Shown here one piece after another: positions 10,103 through 19,143 of a stretch of DNA of 64,000 nt. The DNA is from Methanospirillum stamsii (GTDB lineage Archaea; Halobacteriota; Methanomicrobia; Methanomicrobiales; Methanospirillaceae): contig NZ_QGMZ01000006.1 in NCBI RefSeq assembly GCF_003173335.1, positions 1 to 64,000 of the forward strand. Reading direction: 5' to 3'. Position 1 is the first letter of the stretch. Each line of letters begins with the position of its first letter. The position numbers were made by a program, and so were the translations under genes. The notes under the pieces are model-generated. The model saw only the letters and a list, made by a program, of their open reading frames with translations. It was not told where the DNA came from and did no database searches.

Positions 10103-10411
10103 CTAAATTAAACCCTAATTTGAGGAACTACATTTCTGAATGATCCACCTTATAATTTGGACCTTATTTCTAAAAATAGGCCTTAATTCCAGATTATTTT
10201 TTTAAAAATTATCCCGGCATATAAGGTACATTATCAAACGAGATCTCCAGTAGTATCATTAAACTACCTATTCAAAAAATGAATGAAAATAACCGCTCAA
10301 CAGTTATGGAGAACCAGAATATCAATTTCACACAAATGTTTCCACCATCCAGAAAAAAAAAGAATTATCTTTCCCCAGGTGAATCAATCCATCTTCGTTT
10401 TTAGATTTTTC

Positions 10412-10463
10412 GAACATCCATACGTCGTGCCCATGGTGTAGAAATCCGAAACCATGGATGTTC
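10412..10463. repeat. 10-bp inverted repeat, 32-base loop
   Basis: GAACATCCAT at 10412-10421 and ATGGATGTTC at 10454-10463 are exact reverse complements. The repeat overlaps a coding-like tail on the plus strand, so it may be a coincidence within a decayed gene, a small element end pair or a hairpin. Confidence 0.35.
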
Positions 10464-10583
10464 AGTAGCCCTCTGCACTACAGTGCCAAAACACTCAAAA
10501 CTCATGAAAGTATGAATATTTTCTATATAACAACAATCCAGAATATGGTCTAGTAGGTGTGAAAATGAATAACACACGATGGT

Positions 10584-12159
10584 TTAACCCTGATCTTTTT
10601 TACCGACCTCCCATTTCTCAATATTCCGTGACTCCGGATTGAAAACAATCCCAATCTCATAAATTTTTTTGGAATCACCGGCATATTTCTCTGCATATTT
10701 CCGGTCACGGATCTGTGCAAGCGGGCTTTTATCTCCGGATGAATCAATTCCCACAACCTTGAACTCAAAGATCCAGATACCGCTCCTTGTTTTTAAGGTC
10801 AGGTCTATTCTTCCTTTATTCGTAGTATCTTCCGGAATAACCTCGTACCCAAGACTTGCAAAATATGTGTAAACCACACTTGCATAATACCCTTCAAATC
10901 CGGATATCTGGTTTTTCCGATAATTATCTGAGGGAATGGATGCGAAAAAAGAATGAAATAGATCGCGTAATCTATCTGTATCGCCTGATTCCAGAATATT
11001 TCTGATTGTTGGAGCCGGAACCTGTTCATTATTATCCTGGATAAGAGTAAGGATCTGTCGGTTAAATGATTCTCGTACTTCCCGGTTTGGAAATCCAAGA
11101 GTATACCATGTCCCTTCATATGGATTACTGACAAAGGATCTGATAGTCAGGTATCCTGCCTGGAAAAGGAGTGTTTCAGTCCGGATTTGTTCCGGATCAA
11201 ATGATCCCAGGAGATCATCACCGGCGATAAGCCCGTCATATTCTGCCGGAAGCCGGGGTTTTGACTGCCAGAGTTTAATAAGGAACGTGGGCGGCCCGGT
11301 TTCAAACCAATAGGGTCTGTATGTTTTTTTAGAGAAGAGCAGCAGAATATCAAAAGGATTGTAAACCGATTCGCCAGTCCAGGAATACCCATTGTACCAT
11401 TCCCTTACTTCATTCGGGTGAAAATCTTTCAGATATCCGGCAAAAACTGTTTCAAGATCTGTCTGGGTGTAGCCGCATAAATCTGAATATCGTGCATCAA
11501 TGGTGATGTCCATCAAGGTTATTCAGACCGGAGAAGATACCGGTCTTTGCAAACTTGGAGACTCCGGTGAGGAGAACAAATTTCAGATATTCATCAAGAG
11601 GTTTTATAGCTCCATAAAAATCTTTCAGATGATCTCGTAATTCTGATACCAGAATTGGATCTTCCAGATTGTCAAGGATAGGTTTGTCATATTCATCCAC
11701 AAGAATGACAACCTGACTGGAAGTTTTATTAAATATTTGTGGAACCAGCGATAATAACCGGTCCCCAATTGAACCAGAAGACTTTTCCAGACCATATGTT
11801 TTCTCCCATGAATCCAACAATTTTCCAATTCTCTCTGTAATATCTGATACTGATCGAAGAGAACCACCGGCAAAATCTATTCGTAAAACCGGATATTGTT
11901 TCGCAAAATCCCACCCGGATTCCGGTGAATCCAGGTACAGTCCGGAAAAAAGTTCTATTCTGCCGGAAAATGCACAGTCTATTGTATCTATCAGAAGGCT
12001 TTTACCAAACCGTCTTGGCCGGGATAAAAAATAGTATTTGCCATCATTAACAAGTTCAGCAATGAAAGGTGTTTTATCAACGTATGCATATCCTCCAGTA
12101 ATTATCTCGGAAAACGACTGGATTCCAATGGGAAGTTTTTTTAGATGCATCATTGTCAT
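10584..12159 (-). pseudogene. Frameshifted DUF1703-like ATPase/nuclease gene
   Basis: Two minus-strand frames make one broken gene. The upstream frame (12159-11497) carries the AAA-ATPase-like domain: LPIGIQSFSEII, Walker A SRPRRFGKSLL and Walker B ILVDEYDKPILD. The downstream frame (11516-10584) carries the rest of the domain and a C-terminal PD-(D/E)XK-like part (GRIDLTLKTRSGIWIFEFKV). At about 11505 the upstream frame reads GLNNLDGHHH then stops. Removing one base restores GLNNLMDITIDARYSDL, the sequence expected for the family. The protein would then be about 524 residues, normal for this multicopy family of unknown role. The break could be a real frameshift or a sequencing error. Everything else looks undamaged, so any loss is recent. 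Confidence 0.8.
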
Positions 12160-12410
12160 GATAATAAATGATCAGGAAAGTATATTCTGTAATATTTTTT
12201 TTGAGAAGCAAAGGGATGTTGGTTATATAATAAGATACCTGTTTTGATAATGTTATCTTTAATATTTTTCTTCCAGGCCTTCTCAATCATGAAACAACAG
12301 ACTTTTCATATCATTATTCCAGAACATTGATTCAGATATTCAGACTGAAAATCAGGTTTTTCAGTTGTGTGTACGCAGAATGATAAACAATAGGTAAATC
12401 AGGAATAACT

Positions 12411-13391
12411 ATGAAAGAAATTATCAACATATCTGGATATTCCGTTGATCTCTCACGGTACAACGATTCCTGGGAAGATGTCAGAACATTTGTTCAGAAT
12501 ATGGGTTGTTCAGGTGTTGAACTCCTTATGGGTGGGGAACATGACGATACGATTCCCCGTTTTCTCATATCTTCAGTCCATCTCCCCGGATGGCTTGGCT
12601 GGGTCCGGCTCTGGCGGGAACCAGAAACAGTTCCAGTCGGTTGCGATCCATTAAAAAAGTCATATTACTTTGGTGCTGCTACTCCGGGCGACCTGGTCCG
12701 GACTTTTTGTGACAATCTTACAAAGGCTGCAAGACTTGGCGCAGCATATGCGGTGTTTCACATCACCCATATTGAACTGGATGAATTTTTTACCCGGAAT
12801 CACCGGTATACCCGATGGGAAGTTCTCTCATCAGCTGCTTCATTTCTCAATACCGCCTGTAAAAGTTTCCACGGAGGTGAACCTCCGGTACCAATCGGAT
12901 TTGAGAATCTCTGGTGGCCGGGTCTGACCTTTTTATCACAGGAAGAAGTGGATTATTTTGTTGACAGACTTGAATTTGATAACTGGATCTTTGTCCTTGA
13001 TACCGGACATCTCATGAATGCCCTGGATGTAAACAATGAGGTAGAAGGAATTCAGAAGGTTCTGTCAGCCCTTAACCGATTGTCGGATAAAACCCTGGAA
13101 CGAATCCAATCAGTTCATCTCCAGTGCAGCATATCAGGCCAGTATCAAAAAGAGCACTTTTTCTGCAGGCCGCCACAGGGGTTTACCGATCTTGATTACG
13201 GTGACCAGATATCTCTCCTGATGCCAATGATATCAGAACTTGATCAACACCTGCCTTTTAAAAATCCGGAATGTATACAGATTCTTGAAAAAATCAGGCC
13301 TGATTATGTAGTGCATGAATTTACCAGCAGGTCACGCGAAGAATTAGAAAAAAAAATCATGACACAAAGAAAAGCCTTGAAAAAAATTTAA
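12411..13391 (+). CDS. TIM-barrel protein of the sugar isomerase/AP endonuclease 2 superfamily
   Basis: The 326-residue protein has the layout of xylose-isomerase-like TIM barrels: an N-terminal strand (NISGYSVDLS), SSVHLPG, AYAVFHITHIELDEF, IGFENLWWPG with a metal-ligand Glu, LDTGHLMNA with a conserved Asp-x-Gly-His, and SVHLQCS. Such proteins act on sugars, DNA or corrinoid-related compounds, and the substrate cannot be read here. It lies tail to tail with the BtuF-like gene, only six bases between them. Association with the corrinoid block is by position only. Confidence 0.7.
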   Translation: MKEIINISGYSVDLSRYNDSWEDVRTFVQNMGCSGVELLMGGEHDDTIPRFLISSVHLPGWLGWVRLWREPETVPVGCDPLKKSYYFGAATPGDLVRTFCDNLTKAARLGAAYAVFHITHIELDEFFTRNHRYTRWEVLSSAASFLNTACKSFHGGEPPVPIGFENLWWPGLTFLSQEEVDYFVDRLEFDNWIFVLDTGHLMNALDVNNEVEGIQKVLSALNRLSDKTLERIQSVHLQCSISGQYQKEHFFCRPPQGFTDLDYGDQISLLMPMISELDQHLPFKNPECIQILEKIRPDYVVHEFTSRSREELEKKIMTQRKALKKI

Positions 13392-13397
13392 TGAAGA

Positions 13398-14363
13398 TTA
13401 CATCTCTCTGATTTTCGGAGCAATCTCTTCAAGCAGATCCCAGAGACGAGGACCGGCCCGGTCAGCTTTATCACTGTCAACCCGGATTATCTTGTCTGAT
13501 GCAATTGCAGAAAGAGCAGATAATCGCGGTTCAGTCTTGAAGTATTCCAGAATATCGGCATCATCGCTCCCCATTCCACTCCCGGAATTTATCATAAGGA
13601 TGTCCGGATTTATGTGAACAAATTCCTCGATGTTCACGATAGCATGCCCTTCCTTATCAGCAAATGCATTTTCGCCACCGGCAATCCGGATGAGTTCATC
13701 CTGAAACGTTCCTTTCCCACTAACATAAATGGGATCATTCCAGATAACGTGAGCTACAACCGGTTTTTTCGTCAGTGCTTCTCCTTCTTTTTGAACGGTT
13801 TCTTCTCTGGCTTTCAGATCAGAAATGATTTCGGTTGCTTTATCCTCGGTTCCGGTGAGATATCCGAGTTTTTCAAACGTAGTATAAATCTGATCCAGAT
13901 CTTCTGCTTCTACATAGTAGACCGGAATCCCAAGGGTCGATAACCGGTCAACGACTTCCAGATTATTTCCCGGAGATGCAACGATAAAATCAGGTTTTAG
14001 TGCGATGACTTTTTCAATGCTTACTGTTGAAAAACCCCCGACCTTACTTTTTTCAAGTGCTTCCTCCGGGTACGTGCAATAATCAGTCACGCCTACTATC
14101 CGGTCAGAAAGACCAAGTGCAAACAGAACTTCTGTGTTTGAAGGGGAAAGTGAGACAATTCGTTCCGGGTTTGCATCAAGAGTAACCTGATTTTGCAGAT
14201 CATCATCTATTGTCCGCGGCCATGATGCATCACTCACTCCCTCACCAGCACAGGTTGCCGGCATTAAAGAGAGAGAAAGAGCAATAATCAGACAAAATGC
14301 AATGAGGAATCCTTTTCCGGATTTCATTTTATCATTCCATTTACGAGATTTCTGGTTCTTCAT
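13398..14363 (-). CDS. btuF: Substrate-binding protein of a corrinoid/iron-type ABC importer
   Basis: A 321-residue class III periplasmic-binding-type protein. After a basic N terminus there is a hydrophobic export segment (FLIAFCLIIALSLSLMPATC), then the fold typical of BtuF/FecB: NPERIVSLSPSNTEVLFALG, VGVTDYCTYPEEA, KVGGFSTVSIEKVIALKPD, and HVIWNDPIYVSGKGTFQDELI. The BtuF group is suggested by the match around VGVTDYCTYP and by the chelatase genes upstream, but binding of iron-siderophore cannot be excluded. A start at the internal ATG of MKSGKG is equally good for the signal peptide. It is transcribed away from the permease/ATPase pair, with a shared 60-base promoter region. Confidence 0.82.
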   Translation of the reverse strand: MKNQKSRKWNDKMKSGKGFLIAFCLIIALSLSLMPATCAGEGVSDASWPRTIDDDLQNQVTLDANPERIVSLSPSNTEVLFALGLSDRIVGVTDYCTYPEEALEKSKVGGFSTVSIEKVIALKPDFIVASPGNNLEVVDRLSTLGIPVYYVEAEDLDQIYTTFEKLGYLTGTEDKATEIISDLKAREETVQKEGEALTKKPVVAHVIWNDPIYVSGKGTFQDELIRIAGGENAFADKEGHAIVNIEEFVHINPDILMINSGSGMGSDDADILEYFKTEPRLSALSAIASDKIIRVDSDKADRAGPRLWDLLEEIAPKIREM

Positions 14364-14374
14364 AATACTATCAC

Positions 14375-14392
14375 TTATCTTGTTTTAGATAA
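14375..14392. promoter_or_regulatory. Inverted repeat between divergent importer genes
   Basis: TTATCT-N6-AGATAA is a perfect 6-bp inverted repeat in the 60-base gap between the btuF-like gene and the btuCD-like pair. A single regulator bound here could control both directions. No ribosome-binding site precedes the permease ATG at 14424, consistent with a leaderless transcript. Confidence 0.35.
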
Positions 14393-14423
14393 AAAATACT
14401 TAAGGAATATCAGTTCTGGTATT

Positions 14424-15389
14424 ATGAATACTATTCGGAATTCACTCATTCTCTTAAGTCTTGGATGTGCTGTTGTTATCGCAGTTCTTCTCTCCGTAGT
14501 AACCGGACCAGTGGAAATTTCGGTTATTGATATAATTACGGGAGCAATAAGTAATGGAACTGAGGCACAGATCATCTTTGATATCCGGCTTCCCCGGGCA
14601 ATCGCAGCCGCACTTGTCGGTGCCGGACTTGCCTGTGCCGGTGCTGCCATGCAAACGCTCTTTCGGAATGATCTGGCTGATCCCTATACTCTCGGGACAT
14701 CTGCCGGGGGTGCTGTCGGAGTATCTCTGGCAATTATTTCCGGTGCTCTCCTGCTCGTCCCGTTCGGAGCATTCTTCGGGGCTATAGGTTCTGCATTCCT
14801 GGTGTATATTCTTGCAGCAGATAGAAAACGACTTAGCACTGGAAATCTTCTGCTCACCGGAATTGCCGTCTCCATGTTTTTCTCTTCTGTTGTCTCGGTA
14901 TGTCTGGTCTTTTCCGGAAATAATATGCACCAGATCATGTTTTGGCTTATGGGTGGTCTTTGGAATGCTTCATGGGCTGACATTCCCCTTCTTCTCATAA
15001 CTCTTATCCCGGCAGGAATCCTGATCTTGTTCTCCAGGGATCTAAATATCATGTCATGTGGTGAAGCAGAGACCAGGACTCTTGGAATTGACCCGGAAAA
15101 GACAAAACTTCTGCTTCTCGCGGTATCAGCAGGCATCACCGGCCTTGTGGTTTCAGTATCAGGATCTATTGGTTTTATCGGCCTTGTTTCTCCCCATATT
15201 ATGCGAATAATCACCGGCCCTGATCACCGGATACTCATTCCTGCATCCCTCGGTTGTGGTGCCATTCTCCTTGTTTGTGCAGATACGGTCTCCCGCACCT
15301 GGCTTGGCGATCTTCCGGTAGGCATTGTAACCGCATTTTTCGGTGCACCCTTCTTCCTCATGCTGATTCGAAGGAGGTCAGACCTGTGA
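14424..15389 (+). CDS. btuC: FecCD/BtuC-family ABC importer permease
   Basis: The 321-residue protein is a polytopic membrane protein of the FecCD family with about ten membrane segments. Diagnostic stretches include FDIRLPRAIAAALVGAGLA near residue 50, AAMQTLFRNDLADPYTLGTS, and GFIGLVSPHIMRIITGPDH near the C terminus, which contacts the ATPase. It should form the channel dimer that passes a corrinoid or ferric chelate inward. Its stop (TGA, 15387-15389) overlaps the GTG start of the ATPase gene, so the two are translationally coupled. Confidence 0.9.
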   Translation: MNTIRNSLILLSLGCAVVIAVLLSVVTGPVEISVIDIITGAISNGTEAQIIFDIRLPRAIAAALVGAGLACAGAAMQTLFRNDLADPYTLGTSAGGAVGVSLAIISGALLLVPFGAFFGAIGSAFLVYILAADRKRLSTGNLLLTGIAVSMFFSSVVSVCLVFSGNNMHQIMFWLMGGLWNASWADIPLLLITLIPAGILILFSRDLNIMSCGEAETRTLGIDPEKTKLLLLAVSAGITGLVVSVSGSIGFIGLVSPHIMRIITGPDHRILIPASLGCGAILLVCADTVSRTWLGDLPVGIVTAFFGAPFFLMLIRRRSDL

Positions 15390-16663
15390 ATTCTGAAATC
15401 CTTACTGTCAATAATCTTCACGCTGGTTATGATGAACATGACGTCCTTAAAGCCATCTCTCTTGCTATCCATGAAAGAAGTTTTGTAGGAATCATCGGAC
15501 CAAATGGTTCAGGAAAAAGCACGTTTATGCAGGTCATTGCCCGCTCCCTCCCTCAACGGGACGGAGAGATTCTTCTTTTAGGTGAATCTCTTACCTCGTA
15601 TTCATTTCGTGAATTCGGGCAACAGGTCGGATATGTACCACAGGAATGTGAAATAAAGTTCAAGTATCCGGTATATGAAGTGGTCATGATGGGGAGGAAT
15701 CCACATATTGACCGGTTTTGCTCCCCTTCTGCAGAAGATCATGAAATCGTCAGAAAAGCACTCGAGCAGACCGGGACAATGGATTTTGCTGACCGGCCGA
15801 TTACTGCTCTTTCAGGTGGTGAACGCCAAAGGGTCATGATTGCACGGGTGCTTGCCCAGGATCCTGCTCTGCTTCTGCTGGATGAACCGTTTGCCCACAT
15901 AGACATCCATCATCAGTACGAATTAATCCGGATTATCCGGGAGACTTCCCGGGGAAAAAGAGCAGTTATTGGTGTGTTTCATGACATTAACCTTGCTGCA
16001 GCATATTGTGATGAACTTGTCATTATGAGTGATGGGAAGATACGTGCATGCGGAAAGCCGGATAAAGTGCTGACAACCGGACTAATTCAGGAGATATTCA
16101 GGATAAAACCGGTGATTGATGTCAATCCTACAACAGGAACACCCTTCGTCTATGTTGAAGACGAATGGAACCTGCCGGCTGCAAAAAATGTCAATGTTCA
16201 TCTGATATCCGGAGGGGGAGCAGGATCGCACCTGATCTCTCTTCTGGTCCATGCTGGTTACTCACTCAAATGCGGAGTATTGTCTGAAAATGATTCTGAT
16301 TGCCGGATGGCCAGGAAGTACGATGTTCCAACTCTCATTGAACCTCCCTTTTCACTTCTGTCTCCGGAGAAAGAAGAAAAACTTAAAGAACAGGTACTGG
16401 ATGCTGATTTTGTCATAGTCACAGCAATGCCGATAGGATGGGGAAATTACCCGAATATCCGGGTACTTGAGAATATTAATCCGGAAAAAATAATTTTTAT
16501 TATCCCTCCTGGAGAGGTTTTGGCTGATTTCACAAGCGGAGTTGCAACGGGTACCATAAAGAGGCTTATTACCGCAGGGGCACACCAGGTTTACGGACCT
16601 GCTGAACTATTAGAGATATTACAATCAGGAACCAACCAGAATAGTTCTGATTTTATAAAGTAA
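15386..16663 (+). CDS. btuD: BtuD/FepC-type ABC importer ATPase with a C-terminal extension
   Basis: The first 260 or so residues are a standard importer ATPase: Walker A GPNGSGKST, a Q-loop in GYVPQE, signature LSGGERQR, Walker B LLLLDEPFAHID and the switch His in VFHDINLAAAYCDE. The GTG at 15386 is chosen because AAGGAGGT sits seven bases upstream and the codon overlaps the permease stop. Longer upstream frames fall inside the permease gene. A second domain of about 160 residues follows (VHLISGGGAGSHLISLLVHAG...), Rossmann-like in pattern, with a proline-rich stretch and an AGAHQVYGPAELLEIL end. Standard BtuD proteins are about 250 residues, so this extension is unusual. It may bind a nucleotide or the imported ligand. 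Confidence 0.9.
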   Translation: MNSEILTVNNLHAGYDEHDVLKAISLAIHERSFVGIIGPNGSGKSTFMQVIARSLPQRDGEILLLGESLTSYSFREFGQQVGYVPQECEIKFKYPVYEVVMMGRNPHIDRFCSPSAEDHEIVRKALEQTGTMDFADRPITALSGGERQRVMIARVLAQDPALLLLDEPFAHIDIHHQYELIRIIRETSRGKRAVIGVFHDINLAAAYCDELVIMSDGKIRACGKPDKVLTTGLIQEIFRIKPVIDVNPTTGTPFVYVEDEWNLPAAKNVNVHLISGGGAGSHLISLLVHAGYSLKCGVLSENDSDCRMARKYDVPTLIEPPFSLLSPEKEEKLKEQVLDADFVIVTAMPIGWGNYPNIRVLENINPEKIIFIIPPGEVLADFTSGVATGTIKRLITAGAHQVYGPAELLEILQSGTNQNSSDFIK

Positions 16664-16677
16664 CAGAGTTTTTCTTT

Positions 16678-16989
16678 ATGAATACGACACATGAAATGAC
16701 TATTCAAAAAGCAGCAGAACTCCTTGGGTTTTCTGATAAAGCGAGTATGCTCGAGATAAGGAAGAGATATCATGAATTAATAAGGGTTTGGCACCCTGAT
16801 GTATCCCAACATAGTCCGGATGAGTCACATGAGATGATGATTCGCATTAAAGAAGCATATGAAATCCTTATCGAGTACTGTATGAATTATCCGGTTACAT
16901 TCAAGGACGAAATGAGTAAAAGCGGGCAGAAATCAAAGTCGATGGAGTACTGGCAGGAACATTTTGGTGATGACCCGATATGGGGATAA
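16678..16989 (+). CDS. Small J-domain protein
   Basis: The 103-residue protein contains a J domain over residues 9-70: helix II is rich in basic residues (EIRKRYHELIRV), followed by the invariant HPD in VWHPDVSQ and helix III (MMIRIKEAYEILI). It lacks the glycine-rich and zinc-finger parts of DnaJ, so it is a minimal type III J protein that would stimulate a DnaK-type ATPase through HPD. It starts 14 bases after the BtuD-like stop and may be cotranscribed. The C-terminal tail ends DDPIWG. Confidence 0.85.
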   Translation: MNTTHEMTIQKAAELLGFSDKASMLEIRKRYHELIRVWHPDVSQHSPDESHEMMIRIKEAYEILIEYCMNYPVTFKDEMSKSGQKSKSMEYWQEHFGDDPIWG

Positions 16990-17017
16990 CCATCCATCCA
17001 GAACCGACTTTTTCGGA

Positions 17018-17614
17018 TCACTCATCTTTGTGAAATACCAGGATACAAAACCCCATTCTGCAATCTGCTGATTTCAGAACAAATCCATTCCGCTTTATCA
17101 TGGATACCACTTCTTCCTGCGTATAAAACCGGGCATGAGAGAGAAATGTGCCCTTGTCCGGACGGGTAAGATAGGTCTGTGCTATAGTCCCTCCTTTTTC
17201 TATAAAGGCGACAACCAGTGTCCCATCATGCATCAAAACCCGGTGCACTTCCCGGAATGTTTCATCCGGACCTTCAAGAAAACAGAGAACGGTAATCATT
17301 ACAACCGTCCGGAATGTCCTGGATTTTACCGGAATTGATTCACCGATCCCCTGAATAATCTCAATTCCTCTCTTTTTTGCCATCAGGCCTAAAGGTAAGG
17401 ATGGTTCAACGCCATGCTTAATAGAAAGCGGCCCTGCAAACCTTCCGCTTCCGACCCCGATTTCAAGGACAGGAGTTGGAACCGTCCCAATGGCTATTTT
17501 TACCCGTTTTAATTCCCCCAGGTAAACATCAGGGTGATCAACAAACCACTGATCATATCTCTCTGCATACTGTTCAAAAACTTTGATAGGCATATAATCA
17601 GGAAGAATTGCCAT
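17018..17614 (-). CDS. Class I SAM-dependent methyltransferase
   Basis: The 198-residue protein has the UbiE/Methyltransf_11 pattern: FEQYAERYDQWF at the N terminus, motif I VLEIGVGSGRFAGPL near residue 50, an acidic/loop position in GVEPSLPLGLMAKKRG, and motif post-I to IV with GIGESIPVKSRTFRTVVMIT. The substrate is unknown. It overlaps the preceding gene by 17 bases and is last in a three-gene minus-strand operon with a cysteine-desulfurase-like protein and a 124-residue protein. It is shorter than the other methyltransferases in the window and not closely similar to them. Confidence 0.82.
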   Translation of the reverse strand: MAILPDYMPIKVFEQYAERYDQWFVDHPDVYLGELKRVKIAIGTVPTPVLEIGVGSGRFAGPLSIKHGVEPSLPLGLMAKKRGIEIIQGIGESIPVKSRTFRTVVMITVLCFLEGPDETFREVHRVLMHDGTLVVAFIEKGGTIAQTYLTRPDKGTFLSHARFYTQEEVVSMIKRNGFVLKSADCRMGFCILVFHKDE

Positions 17615-17972
17615 ATAATCTGGTTTTTACACGCTCCATTAGTGCTTCTTCACGCCGGCTTAATGTTTTATAGTCTGGTTTTCCATTCTGATAGTAATAG
17701 AGGAGTGAATACAGAAAATCAGAGGTAAAATCCATAACTTCTTTTTTAAACCGGACTTCAAAACCCGATTCATTGACAAATCCTTTGATAGAGAAGCAAT
17801 CCTTTTTTTCAAATTTATAAAAGCCCTCTCCCAGTCCGGGAAGCATCTCAAGGGTCCCAAAATACTTTAAAAAATCCAAGAATTCTGGGGTCACCTCTGA
17901 ATCAAGGACAAACTCCTTCATAAACGAACCATCAGCACAATATTTATGGCGATTAGATCTTATGATTCGCAT
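17598..17972 (-). CDS. Conserved-looking hypothetical protein, 124 residues
   Basis: No family is recognised. The protein is mostly charged with a few aromatic clusters (FLYSLLYYYQNGKPDY) and shows no membrane segment or metal motif. A second in-frame ATG lies at 17921 (MKEFVLDSEVTPEF) and may be the true start, but the longer form overlaps the upstream desulfurase by 20 bases, which suits translational coupling. Its position between a PLP enzyme and a methyltransferase suggests a shared pathway. Confidence 0.7.
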   Translation of the reverse strand: MRIIRSNRHKYCADGSFMKEFVLDSEVTPEFLDFLKYFGTLEMLPGLGEGFYKFEKKDCFSIKGFVNESGFEVRFKKEVMDFTSDFLYSLLYYYQNGKPDYKTLSRREEALMERVKTRLYGNSS

Positions 17973-19143
17973 GACGTGCTATCTCCTTAATTGCATCTGT
18001 AGCGATCCGGCATTCTTCATCGGTGGTAAACCATGAAAGGCTTATTCGTACACATCCCGCTCCATTATCAATTGCCTGATGCACGAACGGAGCACAGTGA
18101 AGACCGGTCCGAACCAGGATATTATCTTTTCTGGCAAGAATAAACCCGACATCATCATTATCAAGTCCGGAGACATTTAATGCAATGATAGGAAGAGCCG
18201 GCTTTTGATTATAGATGGTTATCGCAGGTTCGGCAGATAATTCATCTATCATAGAACGGGTCTGCCGGTCTGCTTTCTCTTCCATTTTCTTCATGCCGAT
18301 TGAGCGAATAAAGTTTACACCAGCGATAAGCGAAACAATCCCAGGGTAATTATGTGTCCCGATCTCATACCGCTCCGGAAGGTCTTCTGGCTGATCCAGA
18401 TTTCCGGAGTCTGATCCAGTCCCTCCCATTCTGACCGGAATGACCTGCTCAGGATCTCTGATATAAAAACCGCCGATTCCAGGCATGCCCAGGAGTGCTT
18501 TGTGTCCGGTAAAAACAAAGGCATCCGGATTGATGGATGATAGATCTACCGGGATATGCCCGGCGGTCTGGGAACCATCGATGATAGAAAAGATCCCTTT
18601 ATCATGGAGATATTCACAGACAGCCCGGACATCCTGGACAGACCCGAGAACATTACTCCCATGATTCATCACAACAAGCCGGGTCTTTGACGTTACAGCC
18701 TCCTTTATTTTTTCCGGATTGATAATACTGTCATGAAATGGGATGTAATCCACTGAAATTTTATCCTGCTTTGTCAGATAATGAAATGGCCGGAGAACCG
18801 AATTATGTTCAAGAGTCGTTGACAGGACATGAACTTTTTCATCTTGTGATGCAACAAACCCATGTATGAGGGTGTTTAATGCATCGGTTGCATTTGCGGA
18901 GAAGATAAGATGTTCAGGAGAGTCTTCTCCGAGAAAATTACACATAACTTCCCGCCCTTCTGAAAGGTAATCCCTCTGTTCATTCCCAAACCCCCGGCCT
19001 CCTCCGGAAAAAGGAAAGGATAACGATTCCTGGACTGCCTGGATGACTTCCGGTGGTTTTGGCCAGCTTGTCGCAGCATTATTCAGATATATCAGTGGTT
19101 TTTCCAGTTTCACAGTACTATCATCTTTATGAAGTGATAGCAA
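17953..19143 (-). CDS. Cysteine desulfurase-like PLP aminotransferase (class V)
   Basis: The 396-residue protein is a class V aminotransferase of the cysteine desulfurase-like group typified by EF2568. Visible features are LIYLNNAATSWPKPPEV at the start, the phosphate-binding AAT loop, IIDGSQTAGHIPVDL with the Asp that contacts PLP, FTGHKALLG with the Schiff-base Lys, and VRTGLHCAPF with the conserved Cys. The group is thought to release sulfur or selenium from cysteine or selenocysteine, and its physiological partners are mostly unknown. No IscU/SufU scaffold is nearby. It heads an operon with the two smaller genes downstream. The last bases overlap the 124-residue gene. Confidence 0.85.
   Translation of the reverse strand: MLSLHKDDSTVKLEKPLIYLNNAATSWPKPPEVIQAVQESLSFPFSGGGRGFGNEQRDYLSEGREVMCNFLGEDSPEHLIFSANATDALNTLIHGFVASQDEKVHVLSTTLEHNSVLRPFHYLTKQDKISVDYIPFHDSIINPEKIKEAVTSKTRLVVMNHGSNVLGSVQDVRAVCEYLHDKGIFSIIDGSQTAGHIPVDLSSINPDAFVFTGHKALLGMPGIGGFYIRDPEQVIPVRMGGTGSDSGNLDQPEDLPERYEIGTHNYPGIVSLIAGVNFIRSIGMKKMEEKADRQTRSMIDELSAEPAITIYNQKPALPIIALNVSGLDNDDVGFILARKDNILVRTGLHCAPFVHQAIDNGAGCVRISLSWFTTDEECRIATDAIKEIARHANHKI

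Larger units (their letters stand above)
9600..10583. other. Long A+T-rich spacer with gene debris
   Basis: Almost 1 kb without an intact gene. It holds the cbiK promoter palindrome, a decayed minus-strand fragment at 9971-10102 and a 10-bp inverted repeat at 10412-10421/10454-10463. The last overlaps a short plus-strand coding-like tail (RRAHGVEIRNHGCSVALCT) ending at about 10519. A+T-rich repeats near 9700-9800 and 10100-10210 have similar wording (AATTTAGACC, AATTTGGACC) but no clear structure. The region looks like an accumulation site for decayed genes. Confidence 0.5.

Noticed and set aside
15254-15385. Upstream extension of the BtuD-like ATPase frame
   Set aside because: It runs inside the permease gene; the AAGGAGGT site and GTG at 15386 give the normal start.
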